Assembly (NCBI RefSeq): GCF_000012305.1
Contig: NC_007204.1
Location: 1,860,001-1,924,000, forward strand
DNA: 64,000 nt
From: Psychrobacter arcticus 273-4
GTDB taxonomy: Bacteria > Pseudomonadota > Gammaproteobacteria > Pseudomonadales > Moraxellaceae
Direction: 5' to 3'
Shown here: positions 57,628-64,000 of the stretch, one piece after another
Layout: each line of letters begins with the position of its first letter
Numbering within the stretch: the first letter of the stretch is position 1
Notes under the pieces: model-generated
The model's input: only the letters and a program-made list of their open reading frames with translations
Database searches by the model: none
What the model was told of the DNA's origin: nothing
Program-made: the position numbers and the translations under genes

Positions 57628-58056
57628 ATGAAAACACTTAGTGCAAAACCAGCTGAAGTGACCCATGACTGGTATGTCGTAGATGCTGACGGCAAAACCC
57701 TTGGTCGCTTAGCTACTCAAATCGCTACACGCTTACGTGGCAAGCATAAGACTTGTTTTACTCCACACGTAGATACTGGTGACTTTATTGTTGTCATCAA
57801 TGCAGAAAAAATCGCGGTAACGGGTAAAAAAGCGCAAGATAAAAAATACTATCGTCACAGTGGTTACCCAGGCGGTATTAAAGAAACCAACTTCACTAAG
57901 CTGATTGCACATAAGCCTGAAGATGTTCTACACAAAGCGGTTAAGGGTATGCTTCCTAAAGGTCCTCTTGGCTACGCGATGATCAAGAAGCTAAAACTTT
58001 ATGCGGGTACCGAACATCCACATGAAGCTCAGCAACCTAAAGAACTAGACATCTAA
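57628..58056 (+). CDS. rplM: 50S ribosomal protein L13
   Basis: A 142-residue ribosomal protein with the typical start [19 protein letters not shown] and the conserved [19 protein letters not shown]. Strong promoter and biased codons indicate high expression. TAAGG lies before the ATG. It is cotranscribed with rpsI ten bases on. Confidence 0.98.
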   Translation: MKTLSAKPAEVTHDWYVVDADGKTLGRLATQIATRLRGKHKTCFTPHVDTGDFIVVINAEKIAVTGKKAQDKKYYRHSGYPGGIKETNFTKLIAHKPEDVLHKAVKGMLPKGPLGYAMIKKLKLYAGTEHPHEAQQPKELDI

Positions 58057-58066
58057 GGATACACTT

Positions 58067-58453
58067 ATGGAACGCAATTACGGAACTGGTCGCCGCAAGA
58101 CTTCTACTGCTCGTGTCTTTTTAGCGAAAGGTACTGGTAGCATTGTTGTTAACGGCAAACCACTTGATGAGTATTTCAGCCGCGAAACGTCGCGCATGGT
58201 TGTTCGTCAGCCTTTAGAATTACTTGAATCACCTACTGCTTATGACCTTTACATCACTGTAAAAGGTGGCGGTATTAGTGGTCAAGCTGGCGCAATCCGT
58301 CACGGCATCACGCGTGCATTGATTGAGCTTGACGCATCTAACAAACCTGCTCTAAAAGCAGCCGGCTTTGTTACTCGTGATTCACGTCAAGTTGAACGTA
58401 AGAAATTGGGTCTACGTAAAGCACGTAAACGTCCACAATTCTCAAAACGTTAA
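58067..58453 (+). CDS. rpsI: 30S ribosomal protein S9
   Basis: A 128-residue ribosomal protein: [15 protein letters not shown] at the start and the basic tail [16 protein letters not shown] whose terminal residues reach the P-site tRNA. AAGGA lies before the ATG. It is the second gene of the rplM-rpsI operon and ends at a strong terminator. Confidence 0.98.
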   Translation: MERNYGTGRRKTSTARVFLAKGTGSIVVNGKPLDEYFSRETSRMVVRQPLELLESPTAYDLYITVKGGGISGQAGAIRHGITRALIELDASNKPALKAAGFVTRDSRQVERKKLGLRKARKRPQFSKR

Positions 58454-58536
58454 TCAAAGCTATCTCTTATATTTTTGCGACTGTTGTCTTTATCTCAGAG
58501 CAACAGCTGCAGCATTAAGTATAAGAATAGATTTGC

Positions 58537-58575
58537 AAAACCTTATAAGCTGGTCACAGCTTATAAGGTTTTTTT
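58537..58575 (+). terminator. rplM-rpsI terminator
   Basis: A perfect 16-bp stem (AAAACCTTATAAGCTG and its complement) with a four-base loop and a following T run. Confidence 0.92.
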
Positions 58576-58734
58576 ATGCCTGACAGTTTTATAAGCTGGG
58601 ACTATTGTAAAAAACCAACTGCTATATCGCACTCATTTGCCGATAAATCCTGCATCTCAAGGTGCAAATTACCTTGCAAAGCCAAGCATACTGCCCCATC
58701 ATAATCATAAATTTTCATTACTAGTAACAGTCTT

Positions 58735-59826
58735 ATGAAAGCGCCTGAACAATACGATCCTAGCAAATCTACTTCAAAGAGCAGACTGCCGTCACCAGAT
58801 AGACAGTCGACCGTAAAGTCGCCTACTTTACCTGCTGGCACACCGACGATTACCCAAACGCATAAGCGAACCGATCAAGCAGAAAAAAAACCTTTTGAGT
58901 GGCAGTTTTTAATGCCTAAGTATTGGGGCATTTGGCTATTATTTGCTATTTTTTTGCCGCTGGTTTATCTACCGTTACGGTGGCAATTTTGGCTCGGTCG
59001 TAAGCTCGGTATTTTAATCTATACTATAGTAGGCTCACGTCGACGTGATACCTCAATTAATCTCAAGTTGGCATTTCCAGAAAAGCCAGAAGTTGAACGT
59101 GAACTGATGGCAAAACAAGTCTTTGTCAATCAGGGCATTGGTGTGTTTGAAACTTTATGTGCTTGGTTCCGTCCGAATGTCTTTACCCGTACCGTATCTA
59201 TCTCAGGGTTACAGCATGTCATTAATGCACAAAATAATGGTCGCGCTGTTATCTTACTGGGTGCCCATTATACGATGCTTGATCTAGGCGGTATGCTCTG
59301 TACCCAATTCTTCCCAATGGATGGTATGTATCGTCCGCAGAATAATGCGCTGCTTGATTGGTTTATTTATAACGGTCGCACGAGTATCCTTAGCAAACAA
59401 ATCTCCAATCGCAATATGCGTAGCCTCGTTGACTCTCTTAAAAAGGGTCATGTGATTTGGTATTCACCGGATCAAGATTACGGTTTAAAACCAGGCGTCA
59501 TGGCGCCATTCTTTGGCGTACCAGCGGCAACCCTTACAGCAACGCGGCGACTGGCAACATTAGGTAGTAAAGAGCATCCACCAGCAGTAATGGCACTACA
59601 TACTTATCGGCAGACGCCAGACAATTTACCAAGCGGTAAACGTCCCCATTATCATCTGACGATTACGCCAGAATTAGATAACTACCCTAGCAATGACGAG
59701 ATTGCTGATGCCACGCGGGTTAATGAAGTGCTAGAAGGCTTAATTCGTATCGATCCCACTCAGTGGATGTGGTTCCATCGCCGTTTTAAAAACGCTCCCG
59801 AAGGTCGTAGAGATATCTATAAGTAA
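58735..59826 (+). CDS. Lipid A biosynthesis acyltransferase (LpxL/LpxM type)
   Basis: Late (secondary) acyltransferase adding a fatty acid to Kdo-lipid A at the inner membrane. The 363 residues have a polar N-terminal tail of about 60 residues, one transmembrane segment (WGIWLLFAIFLPLVYL), the HX4D catalytic motif in LGAHYTMLDLGG, the conserved YRPQNN and SPDQDYG, and the terminal WFHRRFK. Which of LpxL, LpxM or LpxP it matches cannot be decided by eye. It is transcribed alone between rpsI and trpS. Confidence 0.92.
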   Translation: MKAPEQYDPSKSTSKSRLPSPDRQSTVKSPTLPAGTPTITQTHKRTDQAEKKPFEWQFLMPKYWGIWLLFAIFLPLVYLPLRWQFWLGRKLGILIYTIVGSRRRDTSINLKLAFPEKPEVERELMAKQVFVNQGIGVFETLCAWFRPNVFTRTVSISGLQHVINAQNNGRAVILLGAHYTMLDLGGMLCTQFFPMDGMYRPQNNALLDWFIYNGRTSILSKQISNRNMRSLVDSLKKGHVIWYSPDQDYGLKPGVMAPFFGVPAATLTATRRLATLGSKEHPPAVMALHTYRQTPDNLPSGKRPHYHLTITPELDNYPSNDEIADATRVNEVLEGLIRIDPTQWMWFHRRFKNAPEGRRDIYK

Positions 59827-59869
59827 GCTTTTATTCCCACGAAAATCACTGGCATAATTTGCTATAATT

Positions 59870-59878
59870 TGCAGCTAA
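59870..59878 (+). promoter_or_regulatory. Extended -10 promoter of trpS
   Basis: TGCTATAAT, the same extended -10 sequence as before tgt, lies 73 bases before the trpS ATG; the -35 region is weak. Confidence 0.45.
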
Positions 59879-59951
59879 GATTTTTTGCTGTTACCAGCAT
59901 ATAAATAACTGTGAATTTATAATAATTTGATAAATCAATAACGGATTTCCC

Positions 59952-61040
59952 ATGAGTAATAACCAGATTTCTGACAGCCAAACGAATATTAATAGCTCAG
60001 CACCAGCCAAACGCATCCTCACGGGTATCAAACCTACTGGCACCCTACATTTGGGTAATTACGTTGGCGCGATTCGTCCAGCGATTGAATCAATTAAAAA
60101 CAGTGATGATGAAGCATTCTTTTTTCTAGCGGATTATCATGGCATTATCGGCTGTTATGACCCTGCTATTATTCATGAATCTACCAAAGCCATTGCGGCG
60201 ACTTGGATTGCTTGTGGTCTTGACCCTGAGCGTGTCACTTTTTACCGTCAATCAGATGTGCCTGAAATCTTAGAGCTTGCCTGGATTCTAAACTGCTCAT
60301 GTGCAAAAGGTCTGATGAATCGAGCGCACGCTTATAAAGCGTCAGTCGATATCAATATGGAAAAGGAAAATGTCGATCCTGATCAGGGTATCAACATGGG
60401 GCTATTTGGCTATCCGGTTCTGATGGCAGCAGATATCTTGATGTTCAATGCCACGCATGTGCCTGTTGGTCGTGACCAAATCCAGCATATTGAGATGGCA
60501 CGTGACATCGCAGGCACCTTTAATCATCGCTATAAGACGCTGTTTACGCTGCCGTCTGCTGTGGTAGATGACGATATTCCACTACTCACAGGTCTTGATG
60601 GGCGTAAAATGAGTAAAAGTTATAGTAATACCATTCCCCTATTTGGTGAGATTAATCCACAAGTTAGCGGCGAAAAGCAGATGCATAAAGCCATTATGAA
60701 AATCGTCACCAACTCGCAGTTACCTGCTGAGCCAAAAGACTCTGATGATTCTGCTATTTTTGAGATTTATAAAGCCTTTGCAACGCCAGAAGAGATTGTC
60801 GATATGCGTAGACAGTTTGCTGCCGGTATTGGCTGGGGTGATGCAAAGCAAGCCTTATTTGACAAAATCAATAATGAAGTTGCGCCGTTCCGCGCACGTT
60901 ATGAGGAACTGATGGCCAACCCGAAAGAGCTAGAAGAAATCCTACAGATGGGTGCAGAAAAAGCTCGTCGTCATAGCCGTAAGCAATTAGACAAAACTCG
61001 CCGTGCTATTGGTATTCGTCCACTTGCTAAACTTAAATAA
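59952..61040 (+). CDS. trpS: Tryptophanyl-tRNA synthetase
   Basis: Class I synthetase charging tRNA-Trp. The ATP-binding HIGH equivalent is TLHLGN ([15 protein letters not shown]), and the KMSKS loop is [10 protein letters not shown]. Length is 362 residues; an N-terminal tail of about 20 polar residues precedes the catalytic fold. Its stop codon is three bases from the deleted repeat copy 10. Confidence 0.97.
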   Translation: MSNNQISDSQTNINSSAPAKRILTGIKPTGTLHLGNYVGAIRPAIESIKNSDDEAFFFLADYHGIIGCYDPAIIHESTKAIAATWIACGLDPERVTFYRQSDVPEILELAWILNCSCAKGLMNRAHAYKASVDINMEKENVDPDQGINMGLFGYPVLMAADILMFNATHVPVGRDQIQHIEMARDIAGTFNHRYKTLFTLPSAVVDDDIPLLTGLDGRKMSKSYSNTIPLFGEINPQVSGEKQMHKAIMKIVTNSQLPAEPKDSDDSAIFEIYKAFATPEEIVDMRRQFAAGIGWGDAKQALFDKINNEVAPFRARYEELMANPKELEEILQMGAEKARRHSRKQLDKTRRAIGIRPLAKLK

Positions 61041-61043
61041 AAT

Positions 61044-61112
61044 TATAGTCGGTGAAAAATCATATCGATACAACACGTACTACTGGTGCGACTTTAAAGT
61101 ATTTCAACTATA
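61044..61112 (+). repeat. Deleted palindromic element, copy 10 (69 bp)
   Basis: Reference orientation with both TATAG/CTATA ends intact but the central 69 bases missing: ..GTACTACTGGTGC joins directly to GACTTTAAAG... The junction shares GC with both sides of the deleted segment. It lies between trpS and scpA. Confidence 0.93.
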
Positions 61113-61137
61113 TTTATGACGATAATAGATTGCCGCC

Positions 61138-62004
61138 ATGCAAAGTAATCGATTAACTGAGTCTAGCGCAGAGATTCATGATATGTCTCTGCGTATTTAT
61201 CAGACGCCTGTTCAGCATTTACCAGAAGATCTGTATGTGCCGCCGCAAGCGTTTGCTATTTGGCTCGAGCAGTTTGCAGGACCACTAGATTTTTTATTAT
61301 ATCTGGTCAAGAAAAATAACGTCGATTTGACGCGAATGCCCATATTACCGATTACAGAGCAGTATTTGGCTTATATCAGTAAATTGGACACCAATCATTT
61401 TGAGTTGGCGGGTGACTATCTACTAATGGCATCAACCTTGATTGCGATTAAGACTGAGCTGCTACTCCCTATGCCAGAAATGCCTACGGATGAGCGTGAT
61501 CCAAAAGCTGAACTGATTGAGCGTCTTGAGGAATACACCCAAGTCAAAGCCGCCAGTCAACGTTTAGACAACTTAATCCGACTTGAGCGCGATGTATTTT
61601 TGGCTATGGTCAGTATGCCCAATCAAGACATTATGAATTCGGAGCTGCCAAGCTACTCACCTACCCTGTTGATTGATAGCTTGTTTAAGATGCAGCTGCA
61701 ACCAGACTATCAGATGCATAGCATCAAGGTCGATGCCGTGCCACTTGCTGATCGTATCGCTAGTATCAGTCGGCAGCTGAGCACGGATGGTGCGCGCTCT
61801 TTTCATGAGCTGTTAGATAAAGCTCAAGGTAAAATAGGTGTGGTGGTCAGCTTTGTTGCAGTGCTTGAATTAATCAAGCGTCAACTGATTGGTGTGGTTG
61901 CTAATAATGTAGACAGTGGCGTTAGCACAGCAACTAACGCTGATGGCAGTCTGTCTACTCATAGCGATTTACTCGAAAAATTAACGTTAGAGTGGCTAGC
62001 ATAA
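61138..62004 (+). CDS. scpA: Segregation and condensation protein A
   Basis: Kleisin subunit of the Smc-ScpAB condensin-like complex. The N-terminal domain carries QFAGPLDFLLYLVKKNNVDLTRMPI, the middle ELAGDYLLMASTLIAIKTELLLP, and a C-terminal winged-helix ends the 288-residue protein. It is followed by scpB after 62 bases. Many gammaproteobacteria use MukBEF instead, so ScpAB implies an Smc protein encoded elsewhere. The start is 25 bases after repeat copy 10. Confidence 0.95.
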   Translation: MQSNRLTESSAEIHDMSLRIYQTPVQHLPEDLYVPPQAFAIWLEQFAGPLDFLLYLVKKNNVDLTRMPILPITEQYLAYISKLDTNHFELAGDYLLMASTLIAIKTELLLPMPEMPTDERDPKAELIERLEEYTQVKAASQRLDNLIRLERDVFLAMVSMPNQDIMNSELPSYSPTLLIDSLFKMQLQPDYQMHSIKVDAVPLADRIASISRQLSTDGARSFHELLDKAQGKIGVVVSFVAVLELIKRQLIGVVANNVDSGVSTATNADGSLSTHSDLLEKLTLEWLA

Positions 62005-62066
62005 TCTGAACGGGCTTTATAATAAGTCTAAGACAAAATCATTAAACTGAAGAAGATTACATTGAA

Positions 62067-62618
62067 ATGGCAGCTACAGACGATACTAAAGAAGACCTAC
62101 TGTCTATTAAAGACATCAGCAAACAGATCGAAGTTTTACTGCATGCTTCAGAAGTGCCCTTGACTGCTAATCACTTAAAAAAACACCTCTCCTTGACGAC
62201 TAAGACCTTAGAGCAGGCTCTAGCACTGCTAAAGCAACGTTTGGATCTTGGCGTATTAAATTTACATCATACTGCCAGTGGTTATCGCTTGCAAATCGCT
62301 GATAGCCATAGTGCCTTAATCCAAAGCGTCTTTCCACAACGTCAAGAACGTCTAAGCCAAGCGTTACTTGAGACACTGAGTGTGATTGCTTATAAGCAAC
62401 CGGTGACGCGCAGCGACATAGAACATGTGCGCGGTGTGACGCTATCGAGCACTATATTACGCCAACTATTTGATAAAGGTTGGATTGAAGAGAACGGTCA
62501 TAAAGATACTTTAGGGCGTCCGGCATTGCTGCACACCACACCGAAATTTTTAGATGCCTTTGGACTGAGCCATTTGGATGAGCTGCCGCCCATGCCAGAT
62601 ATAGTTGAAATACTTTAA
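62067..62618 (+). CDS. scpB: Segregation and condensation protein B
   Basis: Dimeric winged-helix partner of ScpA. The 183-residue protein contains ISKQIEVLLHASEVPLTANHL, the conserved ETLSVIAYKQPVTRSDIEHVRG segment and GRPALLHTTPKFLDAFGL. The final five codons (IVEIL) and the TAA stop lie inside repeat copy 11. The protein therefore ends with a repeat-encoded peptide, and the family's variable C-terminal tail is short here. Confidence 0.94.
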   Translation: MAATDDTKEDLLSIKDISKQIEVLLHASEVPLTANHLKKHLSLTTKTLEQALALLKQRLDLGVLNLHHTASGYRLQIADSHSALIQSVFPQRQERLSQALLETLSVIAYKQPVTRSDIEHVRGVTLSSTILRQLFDKGWIEENGHKDTLGRPALLHTTPKFLDAFGLSHLDELPPMPDIVEIL

Positions 62619-62737
62619 AGTCGCTACAGTACTACTGGTGTAAATTTTTTGCAGCCTCTGTCTGCGTAGGCACAGCAAGCAAGAAAAATTTGCACCAGTA
62701 GTACGTGTTGTATCGATATTACTTTTCACCGACTATA
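62600..62737 (-). repeat. 138-bp palindromic element, copy 11
   Basis: Full-length, reverse orientation. Its left 19 bases are translated as the end of ScpB. Both arms carry the GTACTACTGG variant. It lies between the convergent scpB and lolA genes, just before their shared terminator. Confidence 0.95.
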
Positions 62738-62799
62738 TAGACAGCATCAGAGCATCCTCTTAAATAAATTAAAATTAGACCGATAAAATATTCTTACTC

Positions 62800-62840
62800 A
62801 ATAAAAAAGGACACACCATTTAGGTATGTCCTTTTTTATT
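62800..62840. terminator. Bidirectional terminator between scpB and lolA
   Basis: AATAAAAAAGGACA pairs with TGTCCTTTTTTATT around a 13-base loop; A and T runs on either side suit both converging units. Confidence 0.88.
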
Positions 62841-62897
62841 GTTCTAGTAAGTCAGCTTAATCAATAAATTTCTTGATCAGCTTTTGATAATTGGCTC

Positions 62898-63599
62898 TTA
62901 TTGATTGATAATATCAACACCTTTTGGTGGTGTGAACTTAAACTGACTGCTACTGATGCTTGAGTTCATTTTGATACGGCTAAACCTAATAGAGGTGGTT
63001 TGACCCAAGCTATCATTTAACACCATCATCACAGGCTTACCACCGCTAAAGCTCATTGATAAGCTCTTAAAGCTGGCACTATCTGACTTTGGATACAACA
63101 CATAGTAGTTTTTATTGGCATACGGCTGGGTGATTTTAAAGTTCTTATCGATTTTACTTGGGTCACCCGATAGTAATAGCGCCGGTGTATTACCCACCTG
63201 GCTGTCTACCTTTTGTTTGGTTGCTTGCTCCAAATCCTTATCATAAACCCACATCGAGCTACCATTCGCCACAATCAGCTGTTCTGACGGTGATTTAGTT
63301 TCCCAGCGGAAATTATTTGGACGTTGTACACTCATAGCACCACTGAACGTACCGCTATTAGCGCCCTTGGTCGTTTGGCTAAAGTTGGCAGTCATGCTTT
63401 TGGTATTGGTTAAAAGCTTGTTTAGACGCTTAGACGCCGTTAATTTATCTGCAGGTGCTGCTGTCGCCGATTGCGTTAATGCCATCATAGGAGCTGCAAC
63501 GCCAAGCGTGGTCATTAAAACACCTGCCAATGCTCCGCCCATAAGTTTTTGTTTTAACGTTATTGCCTGTTTATTCGATTGATTGGTTAATAAAGTCAT
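62898..63599 (-). CDS. lolA: Outer-membrane lipoprotein carrier protein LolA
   Basis: Periplasmic chaperone carrying lipoproteins from LolCDE to the outer membrane. A signal peptide (hydrophobic core ALAGVLMTTLGVAAPMMAL, cleavage probably near ATAAPA) is followed by the LolA fold with NFSQTTKGA, SGAMSVQRPNNFRWE and LIVANGSSMWVYDKDLEQ. Length is 233 residues from the ATG at 63599, which has GAGGA at good spacing; the 54-base upstream extension in frame is less likely. The ftsK gene that often precedes lolA is not here. Confidence 0.94.
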   Translation of the reverse strand: MTLLTNQSNKQAITLKQKLMGGALAGVLMTTLGVAAPMMALTQSATAAPADKLTASKRLNKLLTNTKSMTANFSQTTKGANSGTFSGAMSVQRPNNFRWETKSPSEQLIVANGSSMWVYDKDLEQATKQKVDSQVGNTPALLLSGDPSKIDKNFKITQPYANKNYYVLYPKSDSASFKSLSMSFSGGKPVMMVLNDSLGQTTSIRFSRIKMNSSISSSQFKFTPPKGVDIINQ

Positions 63600-63873
63600 T
63601 ATAAATCCTCTTTCAAAATGCAAAATCGCATAAAAAATAAAACGTTTTATCAAATTTTTGTTTTCGGTAAATGTTTATCGTACGAGTACAAAACCGGTGT
63701 GATAAAACAATGAGGACAGTGTGCCAGTTTTTTTATTACGCGCCTAGTCATGATTTGCAATCATTACTACCGACGCCATACACGCTTGTAACCAGCACCG
63801 TTACACAGTAATAAATGGTCGTTATGATGGTTTTAATAGTTTTTAGCGCTGGTTAACATAAGCTTATAGGCAT

Positions 63874-63910
63874 AAAAAAGCCCTTACTACCTACCGGTAA
63901 TAAGGGCTTT
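63874..63910 (-). terminator. Terminator of the gene at the right edge
   Basis: On the minus strand AAAGCCCTTA pairs with TAAGGGCTTT and continues into a T run. It lies about 50 bases beyond the stop at 63962. The remaining spacer to lolA (63600-63873) shows no gene. Confidence 0.82.
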
Positions 63911-63961
63911 CTTAGTCATCGAATTATTTTACCTAAAAGATAAAACAATCTAGATGGGCAA

Positions 63962-64000
63962 TTATGCGCTTTCAACCATCACATAACGACGGTTAAATTT
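63962..64000 (-). CDS. 3' end of a gene cut by the window edge
   Basis: Twelve in-frame codons followed by TAA read KFNRRYVMVESA at the C terminus, and a good terminator follows. The codons are those of a well-expressed gene. The FNRRY segment resembles the end of ribosomal protein L31 (E. coli has a comparable DRFNKRF), but this is too short to assign. Confidence 0.45.
   Translation of the reverse strand, partial: KFNRRYVMVESA

Overview
The window is a chromosomal segment of a gammaproteobacterium of the family Moraxellaceae, most likely Psychrobacter. This rests on gene content and protein character (BamA/Lpx lipid A genes, GyrA, CcmFGHI, an FbpABC-type iron transporter, NtrBC, RsgA/Orn) and on a moderate GC content with AT-rich spacers; it is inference from memory, not a database match. 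I see no prophage, plasmid genes, rRNA operon, CRISPR array or intact insertion sequence. Almost everything is housekeeping.

Layout. 0.2-6 kb: a membrane-anchored EEP-family protein, asd, a 28-codon remnant that looks like a SOUL heme-binding protein, tgt and a sodium:neurotransmitter-type symporter. 6.3-19.8 kb (all leftward): the envelope and translation cluster read as rimO / pyrH-frr / uppS-cdsA-dxr-rseP-bamA-lpxD-fabZ-lpxA. The usual skp gene between bamA and lpxD is absent. 20-23.6 kb: ntrB-ntrC, then tRNA-Leu(UAG). 23.8-27 kb: a Hanks-type protein kinase divergent from a DUF815 ATPase, a small membrane protein and a glutathione transferase. 27.4-31.6 kb: gyrA and divergent cmoM. 31.8-36.4 kb: an iron(III) ABC transporter (fbpA-fbpB-fbpC, leftward) with a good Fur box. 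36.5-42 kb: rsmE, waaA, a Sel1-repeat protein and a cardiolipin synthase. 42.2-42.6 kb: tRNA-Val(UAC) and tRNA-Asp(GUC) behind a consensus promoter. 42.9-46.6 kb: orn divergent from rsgA, then rhodanese-grxC-secB. 46.9-52.3 kb (leftward): adk and ccmF-ccmG-ccmH-ccmI with overlapping junctions. 52.6-64 kb: a DUF445 protein, mrdA-rsmD, rplM-rpsI, an LpxL-type acyltransferase, trpS, scpA-scpB, lolA, and the last 12 codons of a gene running off the right edge.

The most unusual content is a family of ~138-bp palindromic repeats: nine full-length copies, one half-size deletion derivative and one diverged core, in both orientations. All have TATAG...CTATA ends, a large internal inverted repeat, and stop codons in all three frames just inside both ends. 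They look like non-autonomous transposable elements (MITEs) resembling the Correia elements of Neisseria in their TATAG termini. Three copies supply the stop codon of a neighbouring gene (scpB, fbpC, the protein kinase). Oppositely oriented copies bracket fbpC and the scpA-scpB pair. One copy ends 36 bases before the ntrB start codon. Start codons were chosen from Shine-Dalgarno placement wherever the longest frame began at an implausible TTG or GTG.
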